Shown piece by piece: positions 25,592 through 33,679 of a stretch of DNA of 64,000 nt (within the stretch, counting starts at the first letter, position 1; each line of letters opens with the position of its first letter). The DNA is from an uncultured Opitutaceae bacterium (GTDB taxonomy: Bacteria > Verrucomicrobiota > Verrucomicrobiia > Opitutales > Opitutaceae): NCBI GenBank assembly GCA_903862935.1, contig CAIOZY010000041.1, forward strand, positions 1-64,000, in the 5' to 3' direction. The notes under the pieces were generated by a model. That model had not been told where the DNA came from and did not search any database. It saw only the letters and a program-made list of their open reading frames with translations. Position numbers and translations under genes: made by a program.

Positions 25592-26758
25592 ATGGTCTGC
25601 TCTGCGTTCATGATTGATCGCTCCCAAGACCGAGGGCTTGTTCGATCGGCCCTGCGCCGTAGCCGGGTGGTGGCCCTGCTGGGTCCCCGCCAATGCGGCA
25701 AGACTACGCTGGCCCGTGAATTCGTCCCGGCCGGTTCGGACAACTATTTCGATCTGGAGGATCCCTCTAGCTTGGCCCGGTTGGCGGAGCCGGAACTAGC
25801 CCTTCGCCCCTTGAAGGGGCTGGTGGTGATCGATGAGATCCAACGCAAACCGGAGTTGTTTCCGCTTCTGCGGGTTCTGGCGGAGCGCCGGCCGCTGCCG
25901 GCCCGTTTTCTCGTCCTGGGCAGCGCGGCGCCCGCGCTCCTCAAGCAGTCCTCCGAGACGCTGGCCGGCCGGCTGGAGACGGTGGTGTTGGAGGGATTCC
26001 GGCTCGCCGATCTCGGCTCCCACGCACAGGCCCGCCATTGGCTGCGGGGAGGATTTCCGCTGGCCTACACCGCCAAAAATGAGGCCGATTCCTTCACTTG
26101 GCGCCGGCAATTTCTCCAGACGTTTCTGGAGCGCGATCTCCCCCAGTTAGGCGTGCAGATTCCTGCCGTGGCCCTCGGGCGGTTTTGGAGCATGGTGGCG
26201 CATTATCATGGCCAAACCTGGAACTCGGCCGAGTTGGCCCGCGCCCTGGCGGTTAACGAGTCCACGATCCGACGTCATCTCGACCTGCTGACCGGGGTGT
26301 TTATGGTGCGACAGTTGGCGCCATGGTTCGAAAATCTCGGCAAACGCCAGGTGAAGGCGCCAAAAGTGTACATCCGCGACAGCGGCCTACTGCACGCCTT
26401 GCTGGGTGTTCCGGCCCAGCGGGATCTCGAGGGGCATCCCAAGGTGGGGGCTTCCTGGGAAGGCTATGGGGTCGAGGAGGTGCTGAAGGCGCTGAGACCC
26501 GACGGGGCCTATTATTGGGCCACCCACAACGGCGCCGAACTGGATCTCCTCCTGTTCTGCTCCGGCCGGCGAATCGGGGTGGAGTTCAAACGATCGAGCG
26601 CACCGGCCCTGACGCCGTCGATGCGCATCGCTCTGGACGACCTCAAGCTTGACCGATTGATGGTAGTCTATCCGGGAGAGCGTCGCTTCCCCTTGGCGGG
26701 AAAAATCGAGGCCATTCCTCTCGCCGAAATCGCGACGTCGAGTTCGTCGATCTCATAA
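25592..26758 (+). CDS. ATPase/DUF4143 protein (AAA_14 plus nuclease-like fold)
   Basis: The 388-residue protein has Walker A GPRQCGKTT near 31-39, Walker B LVVIDEIQ and an arginine-bearing sensor region typical of AAA_14. A winged-helix segment with LAVNESTIRRHLDLL follows, then a DUF4143 domain in which GAELDLLL and IGVEFKR recall the PD-(D/E)xK nuclease core. Such proteins are common, mobile and of unknown function. The gene stands alone on a strong promoter, with gaps on both sides and a tRNA upstream. ATG at 25592 was preferred over 25610 because it fits the promoter. Confidence 0.88.
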   Translation: MVCSAFMIDRSQDRGLVRSALRRSRVVALLGPRQCGKTTLAREFVPAGSDNYFDLEDPSSLARLAEPELALRPLKGLVVIDEIQRKPELFPLLRVLAERRPLPARFLVLGSAAPALLKQSSETLAGRLETVVLEGFRLADLGSHAQARHWLRGGFPLAYTAKNEADSFTWRRQFLQTFLERDLPQLGVQIPAVALGRFWSMVAHYHGQTWNSAELARALAVNESTIRRHLDLLTGVFMVRQLAPWFENLGKRQVKAPKVYIRDSGLLHALLGVPAQRDLEGHPKVGASWEGYGVEEVLKALRPDGAYYWATHNGAELDLLLFCSGRRIGVEFKRSSAPALTPSMRIALDDLKLDRLMVVYPGERRFPLAGKIEAIPLAEIATSSSSIS

Positions 26759-27059
26759 CCTGAAGGTCTCTCATAGTTTGTTATTCGAGGGTTGAATGAG
26801 TTGAATCATCCGACCTCGAAGGTGGATCCCAGCCGGATCCTTGCTCCTCCCGGCCTGCGGTAATCATTGGATGGCTTTCGACTGACAGAGGCGCAGAAGC
26901 CATTCGACCCATTCGGGTTCGTGTTCAACTTGCTACTGGGGCACCAAGCACTTACGAGGACCCCACGACTAGCAATTATGTTTCCTAGTCAGTGGGGCTC
27001 CGTGGTTGGTCCTGGGCAGGCTCCCTCGTTAGGGAACAACCGCAAGGCTCGCCCCGGCT
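26759..27059. other. Intergenic region with a long hairpin
   Basis: No gene is seen. CCCCAC-GACTAG (26961-26972) pairs with CTAGTCAGTGGGG (26985-26997) with a one-base bulge, and the arms extend to about 26956-27001, with a 12-base AT-rich loop. The hairpin lies about 200 bp from the ATPase stop and 60 bp from the DUF748 stop, so it may act as a two-way terminator, although neither side has a T-run. Confidence 0.5.
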
Positions 27060-30000
27060 TCACTGGAGACTTAGAAACACGCGCGGTCCCTTATTCTGTT
27101 TAGCTGCATCGGTGCCTTGGGCCAGGAAGAGCCGATCGGCGGCGATGTGGCCTGTGTTGATCAAGTAGTCGCGTACCCGCTGGGCGCGGGCTGAGGCCTG
27201 GGCGCGAAGGTCGTTTTCTGTAACCTCCATCGACTCCGCCAACCGACCTGTCATTTCCTCCAGCGGCAGTCCGGCGGCAATGGCGGCAGCTACCGCCTTT
27301 TCGTGCTCGGCAGCGAGGCGGGCACGCTCCCTCTCGGCGGCGCGGTGTTCGCGCTGCTCCTTGAAGGTGATGATGTTTACTAAGCGCCGGAACAATCCCG
27401 GCGGTGGAGGCGGGGGCGGCGGAGCCACCGCGGGTGGAACGGGCAGCGGCGTGCCAAACTGGGTGCCCGGTGGAAACTTCTCGTCGAAAAGCTTTTTGAT
27501 CATCGCGGCCGAATCTTCAGGTGCGATGACAAGCTGCTCAGGCGGCGCGATGTTGGGGTCGGCGGCGTGGCGCGCCTCCCAGATGCGATGCCTAACGAGC
27601 GAGGCGACTTTCTGTTGTTTCAGCGCATAGGTGTCAGCCGCGGCATCATAGCTGCCTTCAAGGCCAAGGCTCAGTCCCGGCCTGTTTGTCAGGGCCTTGA
27701 CGAGAGTGTCGAGCTTCGGCAGTTGCGTCGGCTGCAACTCGCTGCTGCCCGGCGAGAACTCCTGGAACGCCAGCTCGTCGCCACCGCCGCCGAACATCGA
27801 GCCTACAAGGGCAAACGGGGAGACAGCGGCCTTGGTGAGCAGGTTGACGATCACGCGCAGAACCACTTTGCCGATGCGGAAATTAGGGTCGTCAAGACTG
27901 CCCTGCACAGGCAGGTCGATGACGATCTTTCCGTCGAGGTCCTTGAGGAGCGCCACTCCGAGCCGAACGGGAAGGCCTGTGGCGTCGGGGCTGTTGGTGA
28001 CCGCGCCGAACGTGAATTGGTTGAGTGTGACGACATTGGTGGCGTCGATCGCTTTTCCGGCGAGGTGAAACCGGGCGTCCACGAGGAGCTTCCCTCGTGC
28101 CAGCTCGTAGCCTGCGAACTTCCCCGTGTAGGGACTGAGCGGCACAAGATCGACATTCTTCACGTCGATCCGCAGGTCCACGAACTTGCTTGACCCTAGC
28201 AGGTCGAGTTTTCCGTTGATCGACACAGGGCCTACTCCGTCGACTGTTCCTTTCAAGTCCACGTCGGCTCGCGCCAGGTTCTCGGAGGACAGCCCGGAGA
28301 TGGTCCCTCCGAACTGGCTGAGCGCGATCCGCACATTAGGCTGTACTGAGCGGTCTGAGAAACTGAAGTCGCCCCCGGTCAGAACCACCCGGCCGATCTC
28401 CACCTTCGGCGGCGGCGTGGCGGATGCCGGACCCTCTTTTGAGGGTGTGGAGGGCGGCCCGCCGGCCTGTGCGACCGCCGCGAGGTTGGTCGACTTGTCT
28501 GCGTTCACGAACACGCGTGCGTAGGGTCCCGTTACGGCCACTTCGGCCAGGGAAACCCCAAGCTGCGGCGCCGTGGAAATTTTGAGGCCGATGAGTGCAA
28601 GACTCGAGACACCCGCAAGCTCTTCGCTGGCGGCACCGTCGACCAGGGCCACCTTTTCGAGCTTAATGTCGCCCGCAAAGCTGACGGCAGGCTGGCCGCC
28701 CGCCGAGGTCAGGCGCACAGCGTTGGTCGTGGAGACCGAACCCTGCGCGATCCGCGCATTGACGAACTGCTCAAGGTAGGGGCTGAGCGGAAGGACATCC
28801 AGGGAAGCCACCTCAGTCTTGAGGTCGGCGGCCAGCCCCGGTCTCAGCGTAACGGTTCCTGCGACCTGAACGGTTCCCCCCGGAGCCCAGGTGAATGAGA
28901 GCTGCAGTGGCATCACGGCGCCATCGGCCAAGGTGACGTTTTTCACCGATGCCTGCAGGTCGGACAGCGAGAGCCGCGCGGGGCGCGGGGCGGCCTGGTC
29001 GTCAAGATCCAGTTTGAAATCCTTCAGGGAAATCTCTCCCACGGTAAGGTCGGGGAGCTTGGCTGGCGCCGCCGGGGCTGCCGATGCAGGGCCGGCCTGC
29101 GGCAGCATGCTCAGAAGATTGATTGAACCGTCCTTCTCCCGGCGCACAGCGAGATGGCCGCCGGCTAGGGCAATCCCACCTACTGCGGCCTTGAAGGCGA
29201 GGGCGTCGGCTTGGACGGCGGTGACATCGAGTGCCGAGAGTTCAATGGCGTGCAGCCCTGTCGTCCGCTCGTTGACCTGCAGGTCCCGCAGGTGCACCTG
29301 GCCGTCGCTGAGCCTCAGAATACGTTGCCTGGGGTCGAAACTCACCTCGTAGCGGCCGCTGAGGGTCAACTTGCCGTCGGTCAGATCAGCACTGAGCTTG
29401 TCCTCAAAATACGGCGTATATTTTCTCAGCACGATGTTCTCCAAGGCAAACTCGCCCTGGGACTTTAGAGGATCGGCCGAGAGAGTCCCGGTCCAGGCGA
29501 GCCTCTCGCCCGCCTCTGTCATCGCCTCAAAATGATAGGGCGCACCGCGGTCCCCGACGGTACGAAACTGTGCCAGTGTGAAGCTGACCGGGCCGATGGC
29601 GGTTGTGAACGGATGCTGGCGCGAGTGGTCACTGAAATCCACGCGAGCCTGCGTGACCACCAGGCGGCTCACTCGGATGGGGCGCGGCGGCTTAGCCGGC
29701 GGAGCGGAGGTTTGGGATGACGGTGCCGCAAGTTTCGCAAGGAGATCGGAAAAGTTGAACGATCCGTCAGGATTTATCACGACGCCGACGTGGAAGCCCT
29801 CGAGTTCTATGTTACCTAGGACCCAGTCGCCTGCCAGCGACGGCAGGGCATCAAACCTTACGTAGAGGCGCTTCCAGCCAAGGAATGAGCCGCGGCCGTC
29901 CTTCTCGCGGATATCGAGATCCTGCAGCGCGAGGGACAGCAGGTACGGGTTCACGCGTACCTTGCCGAGGGTCACGGTGCGGCCGAGCTCGGCCGAAAGA

Positions 30001-30101
30001 CGCTTTTCCGCCTGTGCCTTGATGATGGGAGGCAGGACAAAGAATCCCGCAACGCTAAAGAGGACAAAGGCGGCCGATATCCCAATCAGCCACCGGCGCA
30101 T
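27060..30101 (-). CDS. DUF748/AsmA-like giant envelope protein
   Basis: The predicted 1013-residue protein has one N-terminal membrane anchor (MRRWLIGISAAFVLFSVAGF) and then a very long repetitive periplasmic body of AsmA/DUF748 type, with recurrent units such as LALQDLDI, VDLVPLSPYTGKFAGYEL and LARGKLLVDARF. A Pro-rich run of about 12 residues near the end separates a helical Ala/Glu-rich stretch from a tail resembling an OmpA-like end (RAQRVRDYLINTGHIAADRLFL). AsmA-like proteins bridge the envelope and are implicated in phospholipid transport. ATG at 30101 is assumed; GTG at 30119 and TTG at 30143 are possible. It is monocistronic. Confidence 0.85.
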   Translation of the reverse strand: MRRWLIGISAAFVLFSVAGFFVLPPIIKAQAEKRLSAELGRTVTLGKVRVNPYLLSLALQDLDIREKDGRGSFLGWKRLYVRFDALPSLAGDWVLGNIELEGFHVGVVINPDGSFNFSDLLAKLAAPSSQTSAPPAKPPRPIRVSRLVVTQARVDFSDHSRQHPFTTAIGPVSFTLAQFRTVGDRGAPYHFEAMTEAGERLAWTGTLSADPLKSQGEFALENIVLRKYTPYFEDKLSADLTDGKLTLSGRYEVSFDPRQRILRLSDGQVHLRDLQVNERTTGLHAIELSALDVTAVQADALAFKAAVGGIALAGGHLAVRREKDGSINLLSMLPQAGPASAAPAAPAKLPDLTVGEISLKDFKLDLDDQAAPRPARLSLSDLQASVKNVTLADGAVMPLQLSFTWAPGGTVQVAGTVTLRPGLAADLKTEVASLDVLPLSPYLEQFVNARIAQGSVSTTNAVRLTSAGGQPAVSFAGDIKLEKVALVDGAASEELAGVSSLALIGLKISTAPQLGVSLAEVAVTGPYARVFVNADKSTNLAAVAQAGGPPSTPSKEGPASATPPPKVEIGRVVLTGGDFSFSDRSVQPNVRIALSQFGGTISGLSSENLARADVDLKGTVDGVGPVSINGKLDLLGSSKFVDLRIDVKNVDLVPLSPYTGKFAGYELARGKLLVDARFHLAGKAIDATNVVTLNQFTFGAVTNSPDATGLPVRLGVALLKDLDGKIVIDLPVQGSLDDPNFRIGKVVLRVIVNLLTKAAVSPFALVGSMFGGGGDELAFQEFSPGSSELQPTQLPKLDTLVKALTNRPGLSLGLEGSYDAAADTYALKQQKVASLVRHRIWEARHAADPNIAPPEQLVIAPEDSAAMIKKLFDEKFPPGTQFGTPLPVPPAVAPPPPPPPPGLFRRLVNIITFKEQREHRAAERERARLAAEHEKAVAAAIAAGLPLEEMTGRLAESMEVTENDLRAQASARAQRVRDYLINTGHIAADRLFLAQGTDAAKQNKGPRVFLSLQ

Positions 30102-30431
30102 GCGAATTGAGATTTTCACGTTCCAATGTGAACGTATTTGCAAACCGTGGCAAGGTTATGCCGCCGAAGATCCCCCGTCTTTCGGATTTCTAAGGACAAC
30201 AGCCCCGATCCGGCCCTGCTTCGCCTCAACGCAATCTAAGACTGTCCGTTACCGCTGCATTACCCGTCTGGCGGACCGGATGCAGCGCAAGGCGAGGGGG
30301 GGCTGGTTCCGCTGCGCTAAGGTTGCTTTCGAGGCCTCTTGGAGTATGTTTCCTAAGAACGCCAAGGGATCCGCCGGCGGCCCCTAAAACACAGCGACCT
30401 TTCGACCCATCCCTTCGCGGAGGAGTCTAAA

Positions 30432-30641
30432 ATGCTGCACGATCTGTTACACAAGCTCTGGAAACACCACGGGCTCCTAGAGAAAAGCGCAGCGGGCCAC
30501 CAAGTTTCCGGGGAGCCGAGGATCTCCCCCGGGACTGTCATCGGGATTACCGTATTCGCTGTCCTTGTTCTTTCGATGATGATCCTGCTCTGGATCTACG
30601 CCCCGCTGCCGTCACAGGAGTCACCCTGGATGCCATACTAG
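30432..30641 (+). CDS. Small single-span membrane protein, 69 residues
   Basis: A GGAGGAG site lies 7 bp before the ATG, one of the best ribosome sites in the window, which supports this gene. The product has a basic, His-rich N-terminal tail (about 1-33), one membrane helix (about 36-57) and a short Pro-rich periplasmic tail. No family is recognised. The 290 bp upstream, back to the DUF748 start, contain no other supportable gene. Confidence 0.7.
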   Translation: MLHDLLHKLWKHHGLLEKSAAGHQVSGEPRISPGTVIGITVFAVLVLSMMILLWIYAPLPSQESPWMPY

Positions 30642-30720
30642 TTCTCGGCACCTCGGAAATGTCGACTCGGACGTTGCCAGCCGTGCCGCGGACGCTGGCA
30701 GGCCAGATGGGCTCCTGGGC

Positions 30721-31371
30721 TCAGCGGTGCTCGACCATCTCGCCGACCGGGTAGCGGACTTTCTTGTAGGTCGCATATTTGTCGTCGCCGGCACGGTAGC
30801 CGAGGGCACAGGCCGCCACTGTGATGTAACCCGTAGCCGGCAGGCCAAGCAACTCATCGAACTTAGCAGCATCTATTCCCTCCATCGGGCAGGCGTCCAC
30901 ACCCAGTAAGGCGGCGCTCGTCATCAGATTTCCGAAGGCGATATACGTCTGGCGCTTGGCCCATTCCTTGATGTGGGCGTGGCGCGGCCCCTTCACGAGG
31001 CTGCCGACCATCATGTCGTAGTTGCCCTGTAGGTCGGACCGTTTCTGCCCGCGAACGCTGGCGATGCTCTGAACGTATCTTTCCACGTCGACCTCGGTCA
31101 GGTCGGTCTTGGCCGTAAGGACGAGGAAATGGGAGGCATCCGTCACCTGAGCCTGCCCCCAGGAGTTCGCCTTCAGCTGCTCGCGTAGGGCCGGGTTCTC
31201 GATCACCAGGAACTTCCATGGCTGCAAGCCGTAGGAGGACGGGGAAAGCACGAGGGCCTGCTCAAGGGCCGCCCAAGTGGCGTCGGGAATCTTCCTGGAT
31301 GGATCAAATTTCTTTGTGGCGTAACGCCAATTCAACGCGGCCAGGAGCGTCTTGATATCGATGGTTTCCAT
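30721..31371 (-). CDS. NfsB-like NAD(P)H nitroreductase family flavoprotein
   Basis: The 216-residue protein has the nitroreductase fold: N-terminal RYATKKFDPSRKI, SPSSYGLQPWKFLVI near 45-60 (the FMN-binding segment), and GVDACPMEGIDAAKFDELLGLP followed by CALGYRAGDDKYA near the end. These homodimeric FMN enzymes reduce nitro compounds, quinones and flavins, or act as dihydropteridine reductases. The length is typical. It is divergent from the kdp locus; a shared control region is possible. Confidence 0.9.
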   Translation of the reverse strand: METIDIKTLLAALNWRYATKKFDPSRKIPDATWAALEQALVLSPSSYGLQPWKFLVIENPALREQLKANSWGQAQVTDASHFLVLTAKTDLTEVDVERYVQSIASVRGQKRSDLQGNYDMMVGSLVKGPRHAHIKEWAKRQTYIAFGNLMTSAALLGVDACPMEGIDAAKFDELLGLPATGYITVAACALGYRAGDDKYATYKKVRYPVGEMVEHR

Positions 31372-31581
31372 GAGGATTGTGGCCGCCTTTGATAGTCAGA
31401 CTGGCAGAAAATACAAATTCCCAGTGTTTCGCGCGTTGATCGTAGAGAGCCACGCCGGATCTGATACGCTCCGGGATCAGGGGCCGGCCGTTGAGTTGAA
31501 GAAGGATGGGTTCAAAGGACTCATCGTGGCGCGGTATAACCGAAAATCGATTGTACCCGTTCCCGAGTCGCCTGGGGGAGG

Positions 31582-31619
31582 CTTAACATTTTCTTAACGG
31601 TCTAGCGGCAGGCCTTAAC
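31582..31619. promoter_or_regulatory. Phased CTTAAC repeats upstream of the kdp locus
   Basis: CTTAAC occurs at 31582, 31593 and 31614, that is, with 11-bp and 21-bp steps, one and two helical turns on the same face. The first two form CTTAAC-5-CTTAAC, the classical direct-repeat layout of OmpR/PhoB-family regulators, to which KdpE belongs. It lies 38 bp before the first small gene of the kdp operon and about 210 bp before the nitroreductase start. Confidence 0.6.
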
Positions 31620-31656
31620 TAGGCGGTGGACGGTTCGCATGGCATCCTCTGGAACC

Positions 31657-31743
31657 ATGAACGACGTAATCTTTGTCGGAACTTCCATCTGCTTCTTTGC
31701 GTTAACCGCGGCGTATTCCCGGTTCTGCGCAAGGGTCCGCTGA
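31657..31743 (+). CDS. 28-residue membrane peptide leading the kdp operon
   Basis: The frame begins with MNDVIFVGTSICFFAL and ends in an Arg-rich tail (YSRFCARVR): one hydrophobic helix with a basic cytoplasmic end. GGAA lies 6 bp before the ATG. As I recall, similar short peptides precede kdpF in several other phyla; I cannot verify this here. It sits 30 bp before kdpF and probably belongs to the operon. Possible role: a KdpF-like stabiliser or regulator of the pump. Confidence 0.6.
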   Translation: MNDVIFVGTSICFFALTAAYSRFCARVR

Positions 31744-31773
31744 CCTCCAGAGAACCGGTTGCCGACAGTAACC

Positions 31774-31857
31774 ATGGAAATCACCGTCATCTCACTGCTA
31801 GCGTTTGCCTGCCTCGTCTATCTCGTCGTTGCGGTGCTCCGTCCGGAGAAATTCTGA
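31774..31857 (+). CDS. kdpF: Potassium-transporting ATPase subunit KdpF
   Basis: This 27-residue single-helix peptide ends in VLRPEKF, which matches the RPE(K/R)F end of KdpF. KdpF packs between KdpA and KdpB and stabilises the complex. Its stop codon directly abuts the kdpA ATG, so the two are translationally coupled. The length is usual for the family. Confidence 0.9.
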   Translation: MEITVISLLAFACLVYLVVAVLRPEKF

Positions 31858-33663
31858 ATGAACTCGCCCAACGCCTGGCTCCAATTTGCCGTATATGTCG
31901 GGGCGCTGCTGCTCATCACAAAGCCCCTTGGACTCTATCTTGTTCAAGTGCTCGAACCGCGCGGGCGCACGCTGCTCGATCCGGTCGTCCGCCCGTTTGA
32001 GCGGCTCACTTATCGCATCTGCTGGGTCGACCCGGAGAAGGAGCAAAGCTGGATCGGCTACACGCTTGCGTTGCTGACCTTCAGCCTAGTTGGGCTGCTG
32101 TTTACCTACCTCATCCTTCGCCTCCAGGCTCACCTGCCGCTCAATCCGCAGAATCTGCCGGGCCTCCCTCCCCATCTGGCGTTCAACACTGCAGCGAGCT
32201 TTGCGACGAACACCAACTGGCAGAGCTACGGGGGCGAGTCGACCATGTCGTATTTCTCGCAGATGGTCGGGCTGACGATCCACAATTTCACGTCGGCCGC
32301 CGCGGGCATCGCCGTCGCCGCAGCGCTTGTCCGCGGCATCGCCCGAGCCTCGGCACGGACCGTCGGCAATTTCTGGGTCGATACCGTGCGCGTGACCTAT
32401 TACCTGCTGGCGCCGATCTGCGTTGTGTTCGCGCTGTTCCTCGTCTCCCAGGGGGTCATCCAAAATCTCAGGCCCTACACGGTCGCGAAGACGGTTGAGC
32501 CCTATTACACGCAAGTTCCCAAGACCGACGACAAGGGTCAACCCGTCATGGCCGCCGACGGCAGGACGCCTATGATGGTCGATCAAAAGGTCGACTCGCA
32601 GACGATCGTGCAGGGCCCAGTGGCCTCCCAGATCGCGATCAAAATGCTTGGCACGAATGGCGGCGGCTACGTCAACGCCAACGCGGCGCACCCGTTCGAA
32701 AACCCCACGCCGCTCTCCAACTTCCTCCAGATCCTGTCGATCTTCGCGATTCCCAGCGCCCTGACCTACTACTTGGGCCGCTCCGTGAAAAACCAGCGCC
32801 ACGGCTGGACCGTGTGGGGCGCCATGTTCGCGATGTTCGTTGCTGGAGTGCTCGCCTGCTGGAGGGCCGAGGCGGCCGGTAACCCGATTCACCACAAGCT
32901 CGGAGTGGCTGCCGCCGACGGGAACATGGAGGGCAAGGAGGTCCGCTTCGGTATCTTCAACTCAGCGCTCTTTGCCACGATCACGACCGACGCCTCGTGT
33001 GGAGCGGTCAATTCCATGCACGACTCGTTCACCCCCCTGGGAGGGCTGGTGCCGCTCTTCAACATCGAGACGGGAGAGGTCATCTTCGGCGGCGTCGGAG
33101 CCGGGCTCTACGGGATACTCATTTTTGTCGTGCTCGCAGTGTTCATCGCCGGACTGATGGTTGGCCGCACGCCGGAGTACCTGGGGAAGAAGATCGAGGC
33201 CTACGATGTGAAGCTGGTGATGCTCGTTTTGATGGTGCTCGCCGCGACTATTCTCGGTGGCACGGCGTGGGCCACGGCAAGCGTATGGGGCAAGGCCGGC
33301 CTCGCCAACGACGGGCCGCATGGGTTCAGCGAGATCCTCTACGCCTACAGCTCCGCGGTCGGCAACAACGGCAGTGCATTCGCCGGACTCAATGCCAACG
33401 AGCCGCACTGGGATACGACTCTCGGGCTCGCGATGCTCATCGGCCGCTTCCTGATGATCGTCCCGATACTTGCGCTCGCGGGCAATCTTGCGGGGAAGAA
33501 GCTGATTCCCGCTAGCGCGGGAACCTTCAAGACTGAGGGGGTCACCTTCGGCGTGCTGCTGGTCGGGACCGTGCTGCTCGTCGGGGCGCTCACCTTCCTC
33601 CCTGCCTTGGCTGTCGGGCCGATCGTCGAGCACTACCTGATGCATGCCGGAACCCTTTTCTGA
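31858..33663 (+). CDS. kdpA: Potassium-transporting ATPase subunit KdpA
   Basis: KdpA is the channel-like potassium-binding subunit of the high-affinity Kdp pump. The 601-residue protein has ten predicted helices and the four selectivity loops, visible as [58 protein letters not shown] and [12 protein letters not shown]. The length is a little above E. coli KdpA because of an inserted Lys/Asp-rich loop near residues 215-245. It is followed by kdpB with a 16-bp gap and preceded by kdpF without a gap. Confidence 0.96.
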   Translation: MNSPNAWLQFAVYVGALLLITKPLGLYLVQVLEPRGRTLLDPVVRPFERLTYRICWVDPEKEQSWIGYTLALLTFSLVGLLFTYLILRLQAHLPLNPQNLPGLPPHLAFNTAASFATNTNWQSYGGESTMSYFSQMVGLTIHNFTSAAAGIAVAAALVRGIARASARTVGNFWVDTVRVTYYLLAPICVVFALFLVSQGVIQNLRPYTVAKTVEPYYTQVPKTDDKGQPVMAADGRTPMMVDQKVDSQTIVQGPVASQIAIKMLGTNGGGYVNANAAHPFENPTPLSNFLQILSIFAIPSALTYYLGRSVKNQRHGWTVWGAMFAMFVAGVLACWRAEAAGNPIHHKLGVAAADGNMEGKEVRFGIFNSALFATITTDASCGAVNSMHDSFTPLGGLVPLFNIETGEVIFGGVGAGLYGILIFVVLAVFIAGLMVGRTPEYLGKKIEAYDVKLVMLVLMVLAATILGGTAWATASVWGKAGLANDGPHGFSEILYAYSSAVGNNGSAFAGLNANEPHWDTTLGLAMLIGRFLMIVPILALAGNLAGKKLIPASAGTFKTEGVTFGVLLVGTVLLVGALTFLPALAVGPIVEHYLMHAGTLF

Positions 33664-33679
33664 GATTCGCACCACTCTC

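Noticed and set aside
25211-27059. Attachment-site duplication of the tRNA-Leu 3' end
   Set aside because: No second copy of the T-arm/acceptor sequence was seen to the right, and no integrase is present.
31372-31656. Cyclic-di-AMP (ydaO-type) or other riboswitch upstream of kdp
   Set aside because: The expected conserved core could not be found. The CTTAAC repeats give a simpler protein-operator explanation.
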